From positions 8,400,133 through 8,464,132 of the forward strand of contig NC_133782.1 of the NCBI RefSeq assembly GCF_003597395.2: a stretch of 64,000 nucleotides of DNA, written 5' to 3'. Both the position numbers and the translations under genes were made by a program. The DNA is from Chelonoidis abingdonii (taxonomy: Eukaryota; Chordata; Testudines; Testudinidae). The notes below the pieces were generated by a model. It was not told where the DNA came from. It saw only the letters and a list, made by a program, of their open reading frames with translations, and made no database searches. This document shows positions 13,201 to 25,200 of the stretch, one piece after another (position 1 is the stretch's first letter; each line of letters begins with the position of its first letter).

Positions 13201-16200
13201 TCTAGCCAGAGCTCCTGGTGAGACACAGAGAGAGAGAGTCACTGGCAGAACTGGGGTTTGAATCTAGAAGTTTCTGGATTTCTGTGCTTTGCCCACGAGC
13301 TCAGACTGTCAGTTGTGGAGATTTCTTAAGTGCCTTCTGTTGTTCCTGTCGTCCTCTTTGCAGACTGCGATTGCAACGCCGCTGGGACAGAAGGGAATGC
13401 CTGCCGCAAAGACTCTCAAAGGGGAATGTGTGTGTGCAAACCCAACTTCCAGGGAGCTCAGTGTGATCAATGTGCGCCCGGGCACTACGGACCCGGCTGC
13501 CAGCGTGAGTGATCGGGGCCAATCTCGCCGGTTTTCTTGATGTTCTTGCAAATGCCTCTGGTGGCTGTTCTGAACCGCGCTGCTAGAAGCACGTGCCCCT
13601 CTCCCTACTGGGAAAGGAGAATTCCTCAGTCCAGCTTCAAGTAACAAATTCCTATGACTTGCTGCGATTTGTCAGAACAGCCCTGACCTGGCTGGATTCC
13701 CTTGGCCTTGCTGGGGAACTCTGCAGAAATTCCCCATCAGTTCAACAGTGGGCTCAGACGCTCCTGCAGTACAGTGCATTATGGCCATTCCCACACGGTT
13801 TCTTCAACTGCTGAACGGATGAGGGGTGACTTTGGGTTACATTCCCCCCTCATTTTCCCCCATTCAAATGTCAGTTTATTTTATATCTTTTCCTGCATCC
13901 TGAGAGGCTTTGGGGCTGCTCGGGGTTTAACACTGTTAGCAAAGGCCTGTGGAGTCGACACCTAGTGAGCTCCCAGGACTGAAATCCTGATGGGGAGCGG
14001 AACCTTTTAGTTGTAATTCTCGCACACATGAGACATTATTATTCTGGCCCTATCTTGGGAGACGAGTCAAATGCAGCCCCAAAGGCAGCCATGCTCATCC
14101 ATCTGAGAAAGCACCTTGCGCTCTCCCTGCCCCTAAAACTCCTAATCCTTTTCTTTCTATCCCCCAACCCCCTATTACCAGCCTTCTCCAGCTCCATAGG
14201 GGTCCTTCCACATGCTCCCCCTATCAAAAATGATTAGGGGGCTGGAGCACATGACTTATGAGGAGAGGCTGAGGAACTGCGATTGTTTAGTCTGCAGAAG
14301 AGAAGAATGAGGGGGGATTTGATAGCTACCTTCAACTACCTGAAAGGGGGTTCCAAAGAGAGTGGATCTCAGTGGTACCAGATGACAGAACAAGGAGTAA
14401 TGGTCTCAAATTGCAGTGGTGGAGGTTTAGATTGGATATAAGGAAAAACTTTTTCACTCGGAGGGTGGTGAAGCACTGGAATGGGTTCCCTAGGGAGGTG
14501 GTGGAATCTCCTTCCTTAGAGGTTTTTAAGGTCAGGCTTGACAAAGCCCTGGCTGGGATGATTTAGTTGGGAATTGGTCCTGCCTTGAGCAGGGGGTTGG
14601 ACTAGATGACCTCCTGAGGTCCCTTCCAATCCTGATAGTCTATGATTCTATGACCCCTGACCTTTCTGCTTCCCCCAGGCTGATGGGCTGTTAATGAGGA
14701 GGCAGGACACCTGAGGGAGTACAAGCAGGCTGGGGAGGAAAAGTAGCTAAAGGCCTGGGCTTCCTTTCACTGCAGGGAGGAGACGCTTCTTGCTGATTCA
14801 TAAAGGGGCCAAGAGCTTTAAGCCCAAGGGCGGTGAATCTGGGGGCTTATTGCAGTGTCATGCCCACCAGCCATCCTGCAGAACTCCTCCTCAGGAACAG
14901 ACATGCATTTCAGCTACAGATTCTAATAAAACAGAGCTTTGGCTGCATGGCTTCACTGCCCTTCTTTGAAACACACCCTTCCCCAATCTCTGACCTCCAC
15001 CCTCCACTCTGCAAAGTGCCCCAGGATACAAACCCCCTCCTCCCCCTGCCCCCAGAAGTTGAATTCGTATCATGAAATCTTGGCTTGCTACCCCAAAGAG
15101 TTTGAATCTAAGTAGCCTCTAATAGGAGGCCTGGTGCTGTGTTGGGATTAGCCAGGGCTGTGAAACAGCAAAGGTGCCGCCTACAATTCCCCAGTGCCGC
15201 AAGGACTAGCAGGCCCTGCAGTTCACAGGGGCTCATTGTTCTTTTCCAGCATGCCAGTGTTCAGGCCCTGGCCAGTACGATGGCACCTGCGACAGCGAGA
15301 CTGGCCAGTGCCTGTGCCGAACTGGATTCGAAGGGTATTCGTGTAACCAGTGTGCACCTGGCTACTTCAGCTACCCTCTCTGCCAATGTGCGTAACTCCT
15401 CTTCCTTCTCAGATGTGTGTGTTGGAGGGGAGGGGGAATTCCCTGCTGTGGGGAGAGGTGGATGTTTACCCTCTGGACTTAGTATTATTTACTTGTGTTA
15501 TGGCAGAAAGCACATTATACCTGACTGCAATTGCAGGACCTCCCCCCACAGCCTCCTGAGAGCAAATCACTTCTGTCTAGTCACTTACTGTTAGTTATTG
15601 TTTGTATTCTCAGAGCGCCTAGGAGCCCAGTCATAGCCCAGGACCCTGTTGTGCTAGGCACTGTGCAGACGCAGAACGAAAAAACCCCAAAACCAGTCCC
15701 TGCCCCGAGGAGCTTGCAGTCTAGATATAAGACAGGACCAGTAGGTGGATACGGACAAATGGGAGAGAACAAGGAAGCTGAGGCAATATTCGTCAGCGTG
15801 GTAGGCAGTCATCTCAGCCCACCAGCGGCCTAACCCGCGTAGGTATCGCAGCACAGGGGAGTTTTCAGGAGGGATTTGAAGAAGGAAAATGCATTACTTG
15901 TGCGGCAGTTTATGTTGAGTTCCTCCCAAGACTTGGGCAGCTGGGTGAAAATGTAACCGATGGGCAATGGATACATCAGGGACCAACTGGGAGGTGGGAG
16001 CTGACATCTCACTAGGCTGTGTGGGTGGTAGGTAGGGTTAGTATAGGCCATGAAGGGCCTTGAAAGTGAAGAGAAACCGTTTGATTAATGTGATGGCGAA
16101 AAGGGAGCTAGCGGAGGGATGCAAACACTCTGTATTCAAGCACCAAACTGTGCACCCAACACTCATCTTGGGCACTTAGTGCCAACGTTCTCTGGCGTAA

Positions 16201-19200
16201 AAATTTCCTCCCTGTTGTACCTTAAGCTTTGCCCCGTGCTCTGGGTGACGTAGCTCTGGACCCCTTCCCCACTGGCTTTTCTCTGCTTTGCAGTGTGCGG
16301 GTGCAGTGCTGTTGGAACGCTGCCAGGAGGCTGCGACTCAGACGGGAGATGTTTCTGTAGGCCTGAGTTTGATGGGCCTCGCTGTGATCAGTGTAGCATG
16401 GGATATCATTCCTATCCTCGTTGCCAAGGTATGGTGGAAACTGTGGTTGGTAGAGACTGGGAGGAGTTGCAGATGGGACTGAGTGTCAGCAGATGACAAA
16501 GAGCTAGTGATTTTGAGTGCCTTGGTTTTTGGGTACTCGACTTGAGACCCCTTAGTGGGACCTAACTTACAGGAAGTGCTGAGCTCCCATCCTCTGAAAG
16601 TCACAACCCTTTTGAGGTGCTGTAAATTAGGCACTCAGAATCGCTAGTCACTTTTAAAATCTTGGCCCAGACCCCCTTGATTTACATTATAAACGGTGCA
16701 GACTTGATCTGGGTGTCGTTAATGGTGTCAGTGTTTGGAACACAAAGCTGTCATTGTCAGTCTTTCTTGATGGAACTCCTGTTCTGATGATGTTTTCCAG
16801 CATATGTTTTTGTATTTACGCATTAACCTACTGAGCTTCTTCCTGTTGGTGAGCTTTGAGTGGGCTGTAAAATCTTGGAGACTTTTTTCCTGGTTTGGCC
16901 ATGACTTCAGGGAGAAGTATCCCATGGTACTGTGATGTTTTTTTAAAAGGGAATTTAGTTCTGGGAACAGTCCCGAAGAGATCCCTTGGAACTGACTGAC
17001 GGGTCTGCACAGATAGTGCTAGTATAGGTTTTACACTCTTGCCCTGCGCCATCTGTCAATCCTCCTACTCTGTTCCAAAAGGACCACTTCTGTGGGTGGT
17101 CAGCCTCCGGGTCCCACCATAGATGCTGGCAAACGGGGCCAAATAAATGCAAACTGCAATGAATTTTGTGTGTGTTTGTAAAGTGGGGATGTGTCCGTTG
17201 AGAACTGTCACCCAGTTCACCTGGATCACTGAATAGCCGTTCAGTGGGAATGCTTTGGTTTGCTAGAAATCTGGGCTGGACTGATTCAACTAATGATGCT
17301 GAGATTAAAAGACTCGGGTCTGATTATTTGTCTCTGTGCTTGCTAGTTCCCCTTCTCAAACGTCTCTTTTTATTTGTGTGCCCTTCTTTTGCAGCTTGTT
17401 CCTGTGATCCCCGGGGTTCGGTGGATAACAATTGTAACCCAGCTGGTCAGTGCCGGTGCCATTCTAACTACGCCGGGCACATCTGTAGCCAGTGTGCTCC
17501 AGGCTTCTATGGGTACCCCAGCTGCACATGTGAGTAACTCCCTTCACATGGAAGATTTTGCTTACGGTCTTGCAGAGCAGAAGCAATGTGTTCCAGACAG
17601 GAATGATACACGCTGCTACTTGCTTTGCCTTTACCTCACCCTGTTCTCTCCTCTCCCCAGGGCCCAGCTTTATACTAGAATTCAGACTGGGTCTTTATTA
17701 CAGGAGGAGTCCGTTTTTATTATTTACTAAATACATTATCCCACAAAAGCATTTTCTCTTGCAGGTTGTGTCAATCGCTAATGCTAATGCAAAGGCCATG
17801 GAGTCTGTCCCATAGAGTTCATTGGTAATTGTTAGTTACAGGGACCCAGGTCTGCCCATTCTGGTGTCCCAGTCCCCAGACACATGGAGTGTTTTACGAA
17901 CGGACCTGCAAAATACAATTCAGGAGCTGAATTTCCATGGGACATACCAAAATCCAGAATTAGAGCCCTATTCCCCCCAAAACTGATGCAGACTGAAGGA
18001 GAAATGCACACTGAATTACCCCAGTTTGTTCCAGTGTTTGGCCATCTCTAGGCAAGTAGCTTATTAAAGTAACATGTTTTGAGCTGTGCCGTGCTTTCAG
18101 AATGAAAAGCCAAACTGTATGTTCAGATTTCACTCAAAACCAAAGATTTAAGGTGGGATTCGCAAATCTATATCCCTCGACCTGGGCCGGGTTTCAGGTG
18201 CTGAGGGGGGATTTCTGGCCTCAAGTGGAAGCTGTGTAAAGCTCAGATGTTTTGCATAATTTTGAGGTAAAGCCACCATTTCGGCTGCCTTCCCTGAGCA
18301 CAACTCCAGGATGCAAACCCCATCAGAATCAAAACACAGGGCCATTCTGACAGAGCTAGCCTGATAGTTCTCATGGCTCTAGCGCATCAAAGCTCTTCTT
18401 AGCTACTGACAATGAATGCTGGAAGACCTAGAGACTGAACCCACCAGCCCAGCTGAGGAAACACTGGCCTCCCTGGGGATTGTACCGAACGCCTTGCCAG
18501 CTTCAGACGGCCGGCTTGTAAAGGGTTTATAAAATGCGATGAGGATCTGTTTAATTGCTCTGATGGCCCATCTGCAAAATGTTAATACTTGTTTTTATCC
18601 CTTAGCCAGAAGGTTCAGTTGCAGCAGGTTTTAAATGCACACCTCCCAGTAACACCCTGCTCTCTGGATTTCCAAGCTGTGACATCACTCGGATAGATCC
18701 TCTGCCAGGATCAGAATGCCCCTTGTGGGTATGTCTACACTGTGATAAATGACCCACGGCATGGCTGTGGCTAGCCTGGGTCAGCTGACTTGGGCTCCTG
18801 GAGCTTGGGCTGCGGGGCTGTAAAATTGCAGTGTAGACGGTCGGAGCCTGAATGTCTGCCCTGCAATTTTTAACCCTCCTGCCTGAGCCCCATGAGCCTG
18901 AGTCAGTCCCATGGACTTTTTATTGCAAGTATAGATGTATCCAGAAAGTCCAGTGCTGCTGCCTGTACTCACAGTGAATAGCCCCTTACTGTGTGTGCGG
19001 CCCACTGTATCTCACTGTGCTCTGTTACACCAGCCTAAATCCACAGGAAGTCTGCTGAAGCCAGTGGTGCTACAGTCATGGAAAACGGGTGAGAATGAAA
19101 TGAGAATCAGGCCTAATTTCACACAACTCCCCCATCCAACCCTGATTTTCAGTGGGTCTGCTTGTCTGGGGCCCCATCCAAAGCCAATTGGAGTCTTTCC

Positions 19201-22200
19201 ACTGACTTCAAAGGGCTTTGGATCAAGCACATAGGGCAGTTCTACTCATTTGAATCATGTCCCTGCATTAGGGCAGGTGTCTGCAGTACAGTGTCTATTA
19301 TTAACAATCCCCATCATGCCCTGGGCAGAATCTCCCTCTGCCCCTGCCACCAGTCAGACTGGAAAGCCAGATGTACACTTGTACCTCCCAGCAAGAATTT
19401 ACACTCATTAAAAAATGTTCTGTGATACAATTTCCCTGAAGCGACAAAACAGCAGCATCACGCCTTTTGCATGGTGCTAAATGTAGACGCCTGGGTAGCG
19501 GCCAGCTGGCTTAGCGTTCACAGCAAAAAGTGATGCCGGCACTATGCCTTTGAAGAGGCTGGAGGCTTGGATCAAATTGTGTCTCTTGGGTGCAGCAGCC
19601 ACTTATTTTTTCATCTAAAGAAATAGGTAAAGTGCAAACAGGATTTAAAAAATAGACAAACCGAGAGAGGGCAGGAAGCCGGAGTTTCAAAATTCTCCAT
19701 TGTTTTTCCAGTACTAAGAATGTTTTGCTCTTAGAGGAGGCCAGTTAGGTGCCAGACATTTGCGCACTTACTAGAAATACATCCACAAGCGTCTGAGCAG
19801 TGATTGGAAGAGAGGGAGCTGAATCTGTCTGAGACCAGGCTAGTTGATGGCTGCATGTCTGCTGAGTGACATTTAGGTTGAAAGGGCAGTGAGATTTTGA
19901 TATGTGTTAGAGAGAAGCAGGTTGTCCAGGAGCATAAGAATGGCCATACTGGTCAGACCAATGGTCTATCTAGCCCAGGATCCTGTCGTCCCACAGTGAC
20001 TGGTGCCAGATGCCATTGCCCTGTTTGTCCCCTCTGAAGCAATTGTGAAGTGATCCATCCCCTGTCGTCCAGTCCCAGGTCCTGGCAGGAAGCAGCACAA
20101 CCATTTCCCAGCACTTTTCCAGGAGTGTTTGTTCTAAATCAGAAAATATTCTTGCATCCATGCTACTGGCTCATTATTATACGCTGGCCCATCCCGGTGT
20201 GCCATGTTCTGCGGGTGTTGAGAGCTCATGGTCCCAGGCCTTGACAACTGAATGCTGCTCTCAAATGTTGGGTGTAACTGGCCTTCACCGTGAATGTGAT
20301 GAACTACGTGGCTTTTGTTGTTCTCAGTAGCCTGTGTGCTTTTGGTTTTAATGGTCAAACATAGAATGTGAGAGGCGTGCATCCGCTGAAGTAAAACATT
20401 TGTGGTAATTAAACTTTATACCTCATGTCTGTAGAGGTTTATTGATTGGTTGGTTTGGCTACAGAGAGAGTCGGGCACTAAGCTACCCTCTCTGCCTCTG
20501 TTTTTCTTCTATGGGCTGGGTTCCCAGCTGGACTACATCTCCCAGGAAGCACCATGGTGGCTCAGCAAGAGGGGGAGTCTGGTGAATCATGGGAAATGTA
20601 GTCTAGCTGGGGAGTCCAGCCCATAGAGGTGAGATTAGTAGCATGAAGCAGTCAGAACTACAGTTTCCAGGAGGCACTGTGGTGGCATTTCCTAATCAAG
20701 GTTTTCGGGGAGAGGGGTTGATTTTTCAGTGGAATTTGGGAAATTTTGACTATTTAAAAAGAAAAAGAAAAATTGGGTAAAAATGTTATTGGGGAGGAGA
20801 GGGGAGGGAACATTTTCTGAGCAGTTCCATGGACCACATATAAGTCACTTACTGCCTTTGCACTAATAGGGCTCAGTCTGGCTCTAGCAGTACTTCCTCA
20901 CGCTCCCAGATTACTAGTCGTGAGTTCAGTTCCTGCTGCTGCTGACTCAGTGGGAAACTGTGTTATCTCATCCCCACTTTGAGACCTCTACCTGAAATGC
21001 ACCAAGCATGGTGGGAGTGTTTAAAGAACTAAGTTCCTGCTTTGTTCTTTTGTTGTTTAAAACACATCCTTTTATTTTAATCTGGGCTGTAAGAGGACTT
21101 ACAGCTCTGAGCTCCCACCTTTCCCTGTTCACCTGCAGCTTGCCAGTGCTCCACAGAGGGCTCTCTCCACGGCACATGTGATCAGGAAACTGGACAGTGC
21201 AGCTGTCGCCCCAAAGTGGCTGGACTGCGCTGTGACACCTGCATGCCAGGAGCATATGGATTTCCACACTGTGAAGGTAGCATTGTCTTCCTCCTCTTCC
21301 TGCATGACTTGGTACAGCACATTCGTCTAGGGCTCCCCTTGATACCCTCGAGCCCAGCTGTACCTACCGGCCAACACTCAAAGCAATGTTTTTAAAAACA
21401 CACTAATAAATACACAGACCAGTCATCGACCCAGCGAAAACTTAAATATAAAAGAAACCTCCCCTCAATCTCCTCCATGAAAAGTTTCTCAGAGTGTACA
21501 CACAGGACGACTCAAAGCATTAAGGGGTCTGTTTTAAACCTGCTACAAGCTGTGCTTTTCCTTGCAGTGGGCTCCTGTAACCCAGCAGGGTTAGCAACTG
21601 CAGACCCTTCCCTGTCTCTGGTGAGTACTTCATGTGCCCCTCAATCTCTGTGGGCTGTTTTGGGTTTCATTTCCTGCAAACCTCATTGGTTTTTCTTCCC
21701 TGGTCTCAGAATTTCCTACTGTGTCGCAGGACCTGCTCCAGGTGCAATGCAGAGAAAGGCAGCTTCCCGGCCTGTAGAGCAAGAGGTCTCATCTGTCCCC
21801 TTAGCTGCAGGTTCTGTGATGCTGCTCGAGCCCCTGGCATTCTTGCCTAATCCTTGTTTTCATCCCCCTTTTTTCAGGGTTCCTGTGCCTGTCGGGCATA
21901 TGTCGAAGGTCCAGCTTGTGACAGGTGCAAACCACTGTACTGGAACCTGACTCCAGATAACCCGTATGGATGCACAAGTAAGGGACAGCATTGTAAGAGG
22001 AGTCTTTTGGGGGCAGTCTGTTCCTCTAGAGGTTTAAGGGCCAAACCTAGGCTTTGGGGGGCCATCTCCATTTCAGTAGACGTGATTCCCTTTTCTCCAT
22101 TCCCATCATTTCCACCTTCAGTTATGGCACGAAATGTTAGCATCCCAAGTGACGGGACTGGTTTTGTGATTCACACTTAGCAGGGGGGATGGGCCAGACC

Positions 22201-25200
22201 TGGGACCCTTTTCAAAGGAATGGATCCAAGGATTTGTTTTTCCAGCTCTGCCAGAACCAAACTCAGACTTGACACAAATACAGATTTCATGTGTGTAAAA
22301 TGGGAATGTGCATGTGCAAACATCAGTGTGCAACATCCAGGGCAAGCGTGAGGCCAGCTGAAAATCCAGCCCTTAGTCTGTGCTACTTTGGTTAGTTTCC
22401 ATCCAGAGCAGGAGCCAAGAACTGGTTTATTTCCTCTCTCCATCCGCTTGGCTTCTATCATGTCTGGTTTCCTGTGCTGCAAGGAACGTTGGTGTCAATC
22501 TGAGAGTTTTTAATAGTCTCTCGACGGCTGGGTTGATTTCCTCACTCTCTTGTGCTCTTCTGCTCTCTTCAGGCTGCCAGTGTGATACCAAGGGCACCAT
22601 CAGTGGAGTCGCAGAATGTCAGCAAGTAAGATCACTCCCAAAGTTTCCTATGGAGAATTAGATCCCCTCTTCCCCCGCCCCCTTGCTCCCGTTAGAGTTA
22701 GGAAAAGGCCCTTCATGTGTGTAATAGCTGGAGTTTTCCAAACCTGGCTCCTGCAGACCCACTTTCCGTTTACACAGTGTCCTGTCCTGATGCTATCTGT
22801 ACCAGCGAGTTCTGGGTGCCCTTTGTCAAGCTGAAACTAGAGGTCATTTATCCACGTTGACCCCCTTGATCTTCTCCATCCTGTTGATGTGGCGCAGCAG
22901 CCTGGACTTGCATGAGAACCTGGGTTTAGAGCAGGGGTGGGCAAACTTTTTGGCCCAAGGGCCACATTGGGGTTCCAAAACTATATGGAAGGTGGGTAGG
23001 GAAGGCTGTGCCTCCCCGAACAACCTGGCCCCTGCCCCCTCCCACTCCCTGCCCCCCTCAGAACCCTCGACCCATCCAACCCCCTCCCGCTTCTTGTCCC
23101 CTAACTGCCCCCTGGAACCCCAACAACTCCTGTCCAACCTCCCCTGCTGCTTGTCCCCTAACTGCTCCTCCCGGGACCCCACCTCCTATCCAATCCCCCC
23201 TGCTCCCTGTCCCCGGACTGCCCTGACCCCTATCCACAACCCTACCCCCAGCCAGGCCCCTGGGACCCCACCCCCATCCAGCCCACCTTGCTCCTTGTCC
23301 CCTGACTGCCCCCTCCCAGGACGCCCTGCCCCTAACTGGCCCCCCGGAACCCCACCCCCTATCCAACCCCTCTGCCCCCCAAGCTCCCTTCCAAATGATC
23401 CCTGCGAACGTGGGCAGAGTACTCAGGAGGAGCAGGGGCAGCCACGCAGCCGAAGAGAAGCGGCGATTTCCTCTTCAAAGCACCGCTCCTCTCAGGAGGA
23501 CACTGGGTGGCTGTGCAGCTGGCCAGAGAGAAGCAGCGCTTTGAAGGGGAAACTGCTGCTTCTGTCTGTCCAGCTGCATGGCCGCCCGGTGTCCTCTGGA
23601 GTCATCCAGCCACGTTCCCCGCGCTTCCACCACCCACACCGCCCGCCTGCTCTCCGGAGGCTATGGGTGAGCCTCCCTCCCTGCTCTCCTGCCCAACGCG
23701 CCCCTGTGGCATGGCAAGGTGAAGCTGCGGGGGAGGGGGGACAGCTGGGGGTGAGGAGAACGGGGGCTAATCTCCCCGGCCGGGACCTCAAGGGCCAGGC
23801 AGGATGTGGCCCACGGGCTGTAGTTTGCTCACGTCTGGTTTAGAGCCTACATCAGGAATGAGGAAAGAAAACGTAACTCATTCAGCGTTTTTGCTTTGGC
23901 CTACGAGAAACGGAAGAGTCATGTTGTTATGTGTGTATTGTAATAGCACCTAAGGACCAGGCCCTATTGTGCTAGGTGCCGTACAACAAAAAGACCCTAC
24001 CCCAAAGAATTTGCAACCTTACTATGTAGTAGTGCACTCGAGCCCAGGCTAGCGGGAAAGTCTTTGGCAGAAGCCTTGGAGGGAGGCTGCAGAGTTGTTT
24101 GACAAGGGTGGCAGGCGTGCATTCTTCTCAGTAGCCATCACGGTCTTTGTAACATCTGTGGGCTTGGGGAAAAGTAAGGCCTCTGAATAATATGGTGGAC
24201 CTCAGCTACATCCAGTTGCCTATGGGCTTGATGAAGACTGTGTTTTCCCATTTCCCATCCCAAGGAACGTTCCACAGTAGCTTTTGTTAAGGGATCATCA
24301 CTAAAGTCTTGTCAAGAGTGGGGATCTTGCACCGAGACAGCTATACGAGTGCAGACTCCTGTGCCTGTGTAAATCGTGATTTGCTCTGACCCAGCCCCCT
24401 TTCACACCAGGGCAGTGCAGTTACAATGGTGTAGCTGTAACGGCACAGACACCCCTCAGTGAGGCAAGGCCAAATTATCTCCCGAAGGGAGCTCATGCAG
24501 TGCCTGCCTGCCCACCCACGGTAAATGGCTTCGCTTTCCGTAGATAGTCTGTGGCAATGGGCAGATTATGACAAGGTTTTAGTGGTTTGTAAGGACAGTC
24601 CCTTCTTGTACGTTCACCGTGCTGTTAAATAGTCTAACCGTAGCTATTGACACTATTATTTATTGGCTGCATTATGGTAGCGCTTACAAGCCCTCCCCAT
24701 GGACCCTGGACTCACCCCATTGTGTTAGTGTCTGTGCGCCTCACAGTCGTTACTGGTGTTCTCCTCACAACACCCTGTGAGGTAGGGTAGTGCTGTTAGC
24801 TCAATGTGCAGAGAAACTTGCCTAGGGAAGCTCTGACAGAGTTGGGGATTGAACCTGGCTCTCCAGAGTGCCAGGCCTTTGCCCTGACCACTGCACCATC
24901 CTTCCTCTCTCAAATGCTGGTTTGGTTGTGCTGAGTGTTGAGGAGGGGCAGAGCCACGCCCATGGGGCACTGACTGACTTGGCTGTCTCCTAGGGCAATG
25001 GGCAGTGTTTCTGCAAACCCAGCATCTGCGGCCAGTTGTGCTCCACGTGTAAGGACGGATACTTCAACCTGGACCATGCAAATTACTTTGGCTGCCAAGG
25101 TGGGTACCCTTCTCTCTTTCATGAGGTGCTAGATCTGCCAGCTGGTGGAAAACAGGACAGAGGAGCCAGTCCCTGGAGCATGGAGCTGCCTGTCTGGGTT

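Larger units (their letters stand above)
17530..21138. other. LAMA5: Intron 9 (3.6 kb), repeat-bearing
   Basis: Holds a foldback element (18729-18945), a dispersed repeat fragment (19928-20190) and a second foldback with ZNF143-like motifs (20509-20629). Nothing was recognised in 17530-18728 apart from unique-looking intron sequence. Confidence 0.7.

Noticed and set aside
22857..23843. Long open frame (328 codons) on the plus strand
   Set aside because: It runs through the C-rich interior of a hAT element with matching ends and an 8-bp target duplication; the translation is low-complexity proline/serine with no domain.
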